Positions 61,959 through 64,000 of a stretch of DNA of 64,000 bases are shown here, piece after piece. Under the pieces are notes generated by a model, which saw only the letters and a list, made by a program, of their open reading frames with translations, had not been told where the DNA came from and did no database searches. How positions within the stretch are numbered: the first letter of the stretch is position 1; each line of letters opens with the position of its first letter. The translations under genes were made by a program, and so were the position numbers. Source of the DNA: Baylisascaris procyonis (Eukaryota > Nematoda > Chromadorea > Rhabditida > Ascarididae); NCBI GenBank assembly GCA_037389465.1, contig JAZARR010000250.1, positions 2,961,001 to 3,025,000 of the forward strand. The letters run 5' to 3'.

Positions 61959-62125
61959 CTGACGCGGCACGGCGTCCAAACAACCACCCAAGCGTCGTTA
62001 TGGTGCCGGCAGGCTTGGCGTGTCGTGTGCTGCTTGCTACCGTATCTCTCAACGCTCTACTCGTCTGCCTCTCCGCTTAGAATTTCTCGGGCGGGAGGTG
62101 TGGCTTAACGAGGCACGCTGATTCG
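61607..62125 (-). other. egl-5: Shared 5' exon of the Hox locus with 5' UTR
   Basis: Begins after a TTTAAATTTTCAG acceptor (exon starts at 62125), which could be a spliced-leader site or a cis acceptor. The 5' UTR has an in-frame stop (TAA) upstream, and the ATG is at 61958. It encodes 117 aa plus one base and ends TAC-G at the donor GTTAGT. This phase fits both homeobox exons. It is GC-richer than the rest of the window. Confidence 0.75.
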
Positions 62126-64000
62126 CTGAAAATTTAAAGCGTTGTTAGAGATATGAGCGCGATTGAGAAATGAAGCCGACTGCACCGACTGAACTAATCA
62201 AACACAGTCTTATTCAAGACAAGCAATCGTCGACACTTTCGTCTGCAAAGCAGACAGCACTCATTACTCTGCTAATTCATTCAATAAAGACTTTTAGTTG
62301 TATTGTATACAAATAAAACGATGGGGAAACTGAATGCTGAGGGCATACCTTGAGGCTAAACGAAACATGAGACACTAAAAAGGCAAAAGCTTGATCAACC
62401 GTTTGGAGAGATTATGTAGTGAAGAAAGCTTGGAGGGGTTTGAACATCCCTCGAAATGAGAGTGTCCAATCTTGATGGGACCTAGAAGGAACTGCGGCAA
62501 TTGTCTCTTCATGTACGGATGTTCAACTAAATGTAGTGAGAAGATGGCAACATGGAATTGAGTGCTTAAAGCGCAGCAACACAGTTGCAAATGGGGGCTT
62601 AGCGTTCGATTGGGTTCATTTCGCTGACGCAGCCTAGAGGAACCGACAGCAAAAAGAAAGCCGACGTCGAGGCTGTGACGACCGCGAGTGTGTGCTCAAG
62701 CACCAGAACACCACATTGATGGGCTGCAATGCAAAAAAGTGCGCAGATACAAGGACACACATTGTAGAAATGAACAAATGAGAACGCGCCCCCGGCGCCT
62801 TCGGCTCCTGCCGACAATGACAAAAAGATGCGCTGTCGTGCTTCGATGACGTCCTCCTGCTGGAACCCATGCCCATATGTAGCAAGCCTACGGTAACCAC
62901 CGATCGGAAGGGGCAGTTTATGTGATTCAAATATCAGGGAGCATGCTTTGAATTTTTAAAGCGCAAAAATCCCAATGAAGTGACATTGCCATATTCTTCC
63001 AGGCTTCAATACACGAACTTTGACAATATTCAAATGCGGCTTAGTTATGAAAAAGTGAAGTGTTTAGGAGCTGTGGGCAGTCGCTGGTGATCATCCCTCC
63101 AGATGGCCGAGAATCAAGCGGGTGAGCGTGGATGGGCGAAGGACGCCGGACAAGGCAAATTGGAAGAATGGAGTGCTTGAGAGGCTCATAAAGGCAGACG
63201 AGGGCCCGCAAGCAGTTGAATGACTATTTTACGAGTGCAACGCACGATTAAAGCGTTATAATAGACGAATGGAACGCATTGACGAGCTGCAGCCGAATAC
63301 CTGTTGATCAACGCTGCCGACGCCGTTGCGCTTGGGCACTGAGATTAGTCGCCTTCGAAGCACCCACGCGCGCCACACGCCTCTCGTCCCCAAGCCATCC
63401 GTCCATAGCTCTTCACACCTTCCTTCTCCAGCTCCTCCCCCCTCGATCATGCGCATCATCCATCAGAACTAGTATTTCATCCCAAGTCATTTTTCTGCTT
63501 AAAGGTTTGTTGATAACTTGATGCTCTCAGCCTTCCTGATTTAGGTTCTACCTTGAAATAAAAAATAGGGCAGTGGAAAATGAAAATCTTACGTTCATTT
63601 TATAAAAAAAAGAGATAGCAGCTATCAAATTTACTAATTTATGCTCTTAATGCTTGTTAGTTAATAGCAGAGCAACTTCTGATTGTGAGTGCAAGCAAGC
63701 GGCACTCAATGCCTTTTAGATAACTTTTGAGAGGAGGTTCTATTCGTGGATACTGTCGATGCACTTGAATTTGATGTCATCGATTGAAACGTGAGTGAAT
63801 AGCATGAAAGGCGATGCTCGGTCTCAGAAGAATAGTAGGCAAACTGATGAGAAGGAAAGTCGGCAAGCAAGCCCACTGCAGTAACCTTTCAAAATTCATT
63901 ATAAATAAGAAAAATATAAAAACATTTTCAATGAATATGAACAATACTAATTTCATCGTTTTCTTTCATTACTTAATGAAGAAGTCTACCATTTAACTCT
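62126..64000. other. Upstream Hox flank or first intron, GC-elevated
   Basis: No exon could be supported. Several overlapping ORFs on both strands between 62590 and 63520 reflect raised GC content rather than clear coding. It may hold Hox regulatory sequence or an untranslated first exon. Confidence 0.4.

Noticed and set aside
61595..62080. 161-codon plus-strand ORF
   Set aside because: Antisense shadow of the shared Hox exon (61607-61958); raised GC in a coding exon leaves the opposite strand open. Its Arg/Ser/Thr-rich translation has no domain.

Overview
This is an AT-rich eukaryotic window that I read as nematode genomic DNA. The evidence is short exons with TTTTCAG-type acceptors, an astacin protease with two ShKT domains, and an EGL-5-type posterior Hox homeodomain beside an Antennapedia-type one. 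The Hox arrangement suggests a spirurid/filarial-like (clade III) worm. That lineage call is inference and no species is claimed. No bacterial operon, rRNA, CRISPR array or intact transposon was seen. Exon models below come from reading frames, GT-AG sites and intron phase agreement. They are not transcript evidence.

Layout: (1) 434-3375 (+): 3' end of an astacin-family metalloprotease with two C-terminal ShKT domains; its catalytic zinc motif lies off the left edge. (2) 5072-8750 (-): a seven-exon SpoU-type 2'-O-methyltransferase, best matched to mitochondrial 16S rRNA methyltransferase MRM1. (3) 11316-14908 (-): a six-exon ZNRD2/SSSCA1-like zinc-ribbon protein. (4) 16939-53371 (+): one gene filling more than half of the window. 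I assembled 25 phase-compatible exons (5,046 coding nt, about 1,681 aa) for an SR-rich, probably nuclear protein with an aromatic module, about twelve decapeptide repeats, an RS domain and basic coiled segments. I do not recognise its family. Its introns hold microsatellites, a minisatellite, tRNA-like remnants and possible nested or decayed reading frames. (5) 53505-58261: mostly non-coding, with a perfect 23-bp-arm hairpin and a possibly decayed gene. (6) 58262-62125 (-): a Hox locus. One N-terminal exon (61607-61958) ends after the first base of a codon, and both downstream homeobox exons, EGL-5-type (59029-59429) and Antennapedia/MAB-5-type (58262-58485), begin with two bases that complete it. 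The two Hox genes can therefore share one 5' exon by alternative cis-splicing. The Antp-type exon has no in-frame ATG of its own before its acceptor.

The most notable items are the two Hox genes sharing a start exon, the large unassigned SR/decapeptide gene with exactly duplicated 90-nt symmetric exons, and the perfect hairpin between that gene and the Hox locus.
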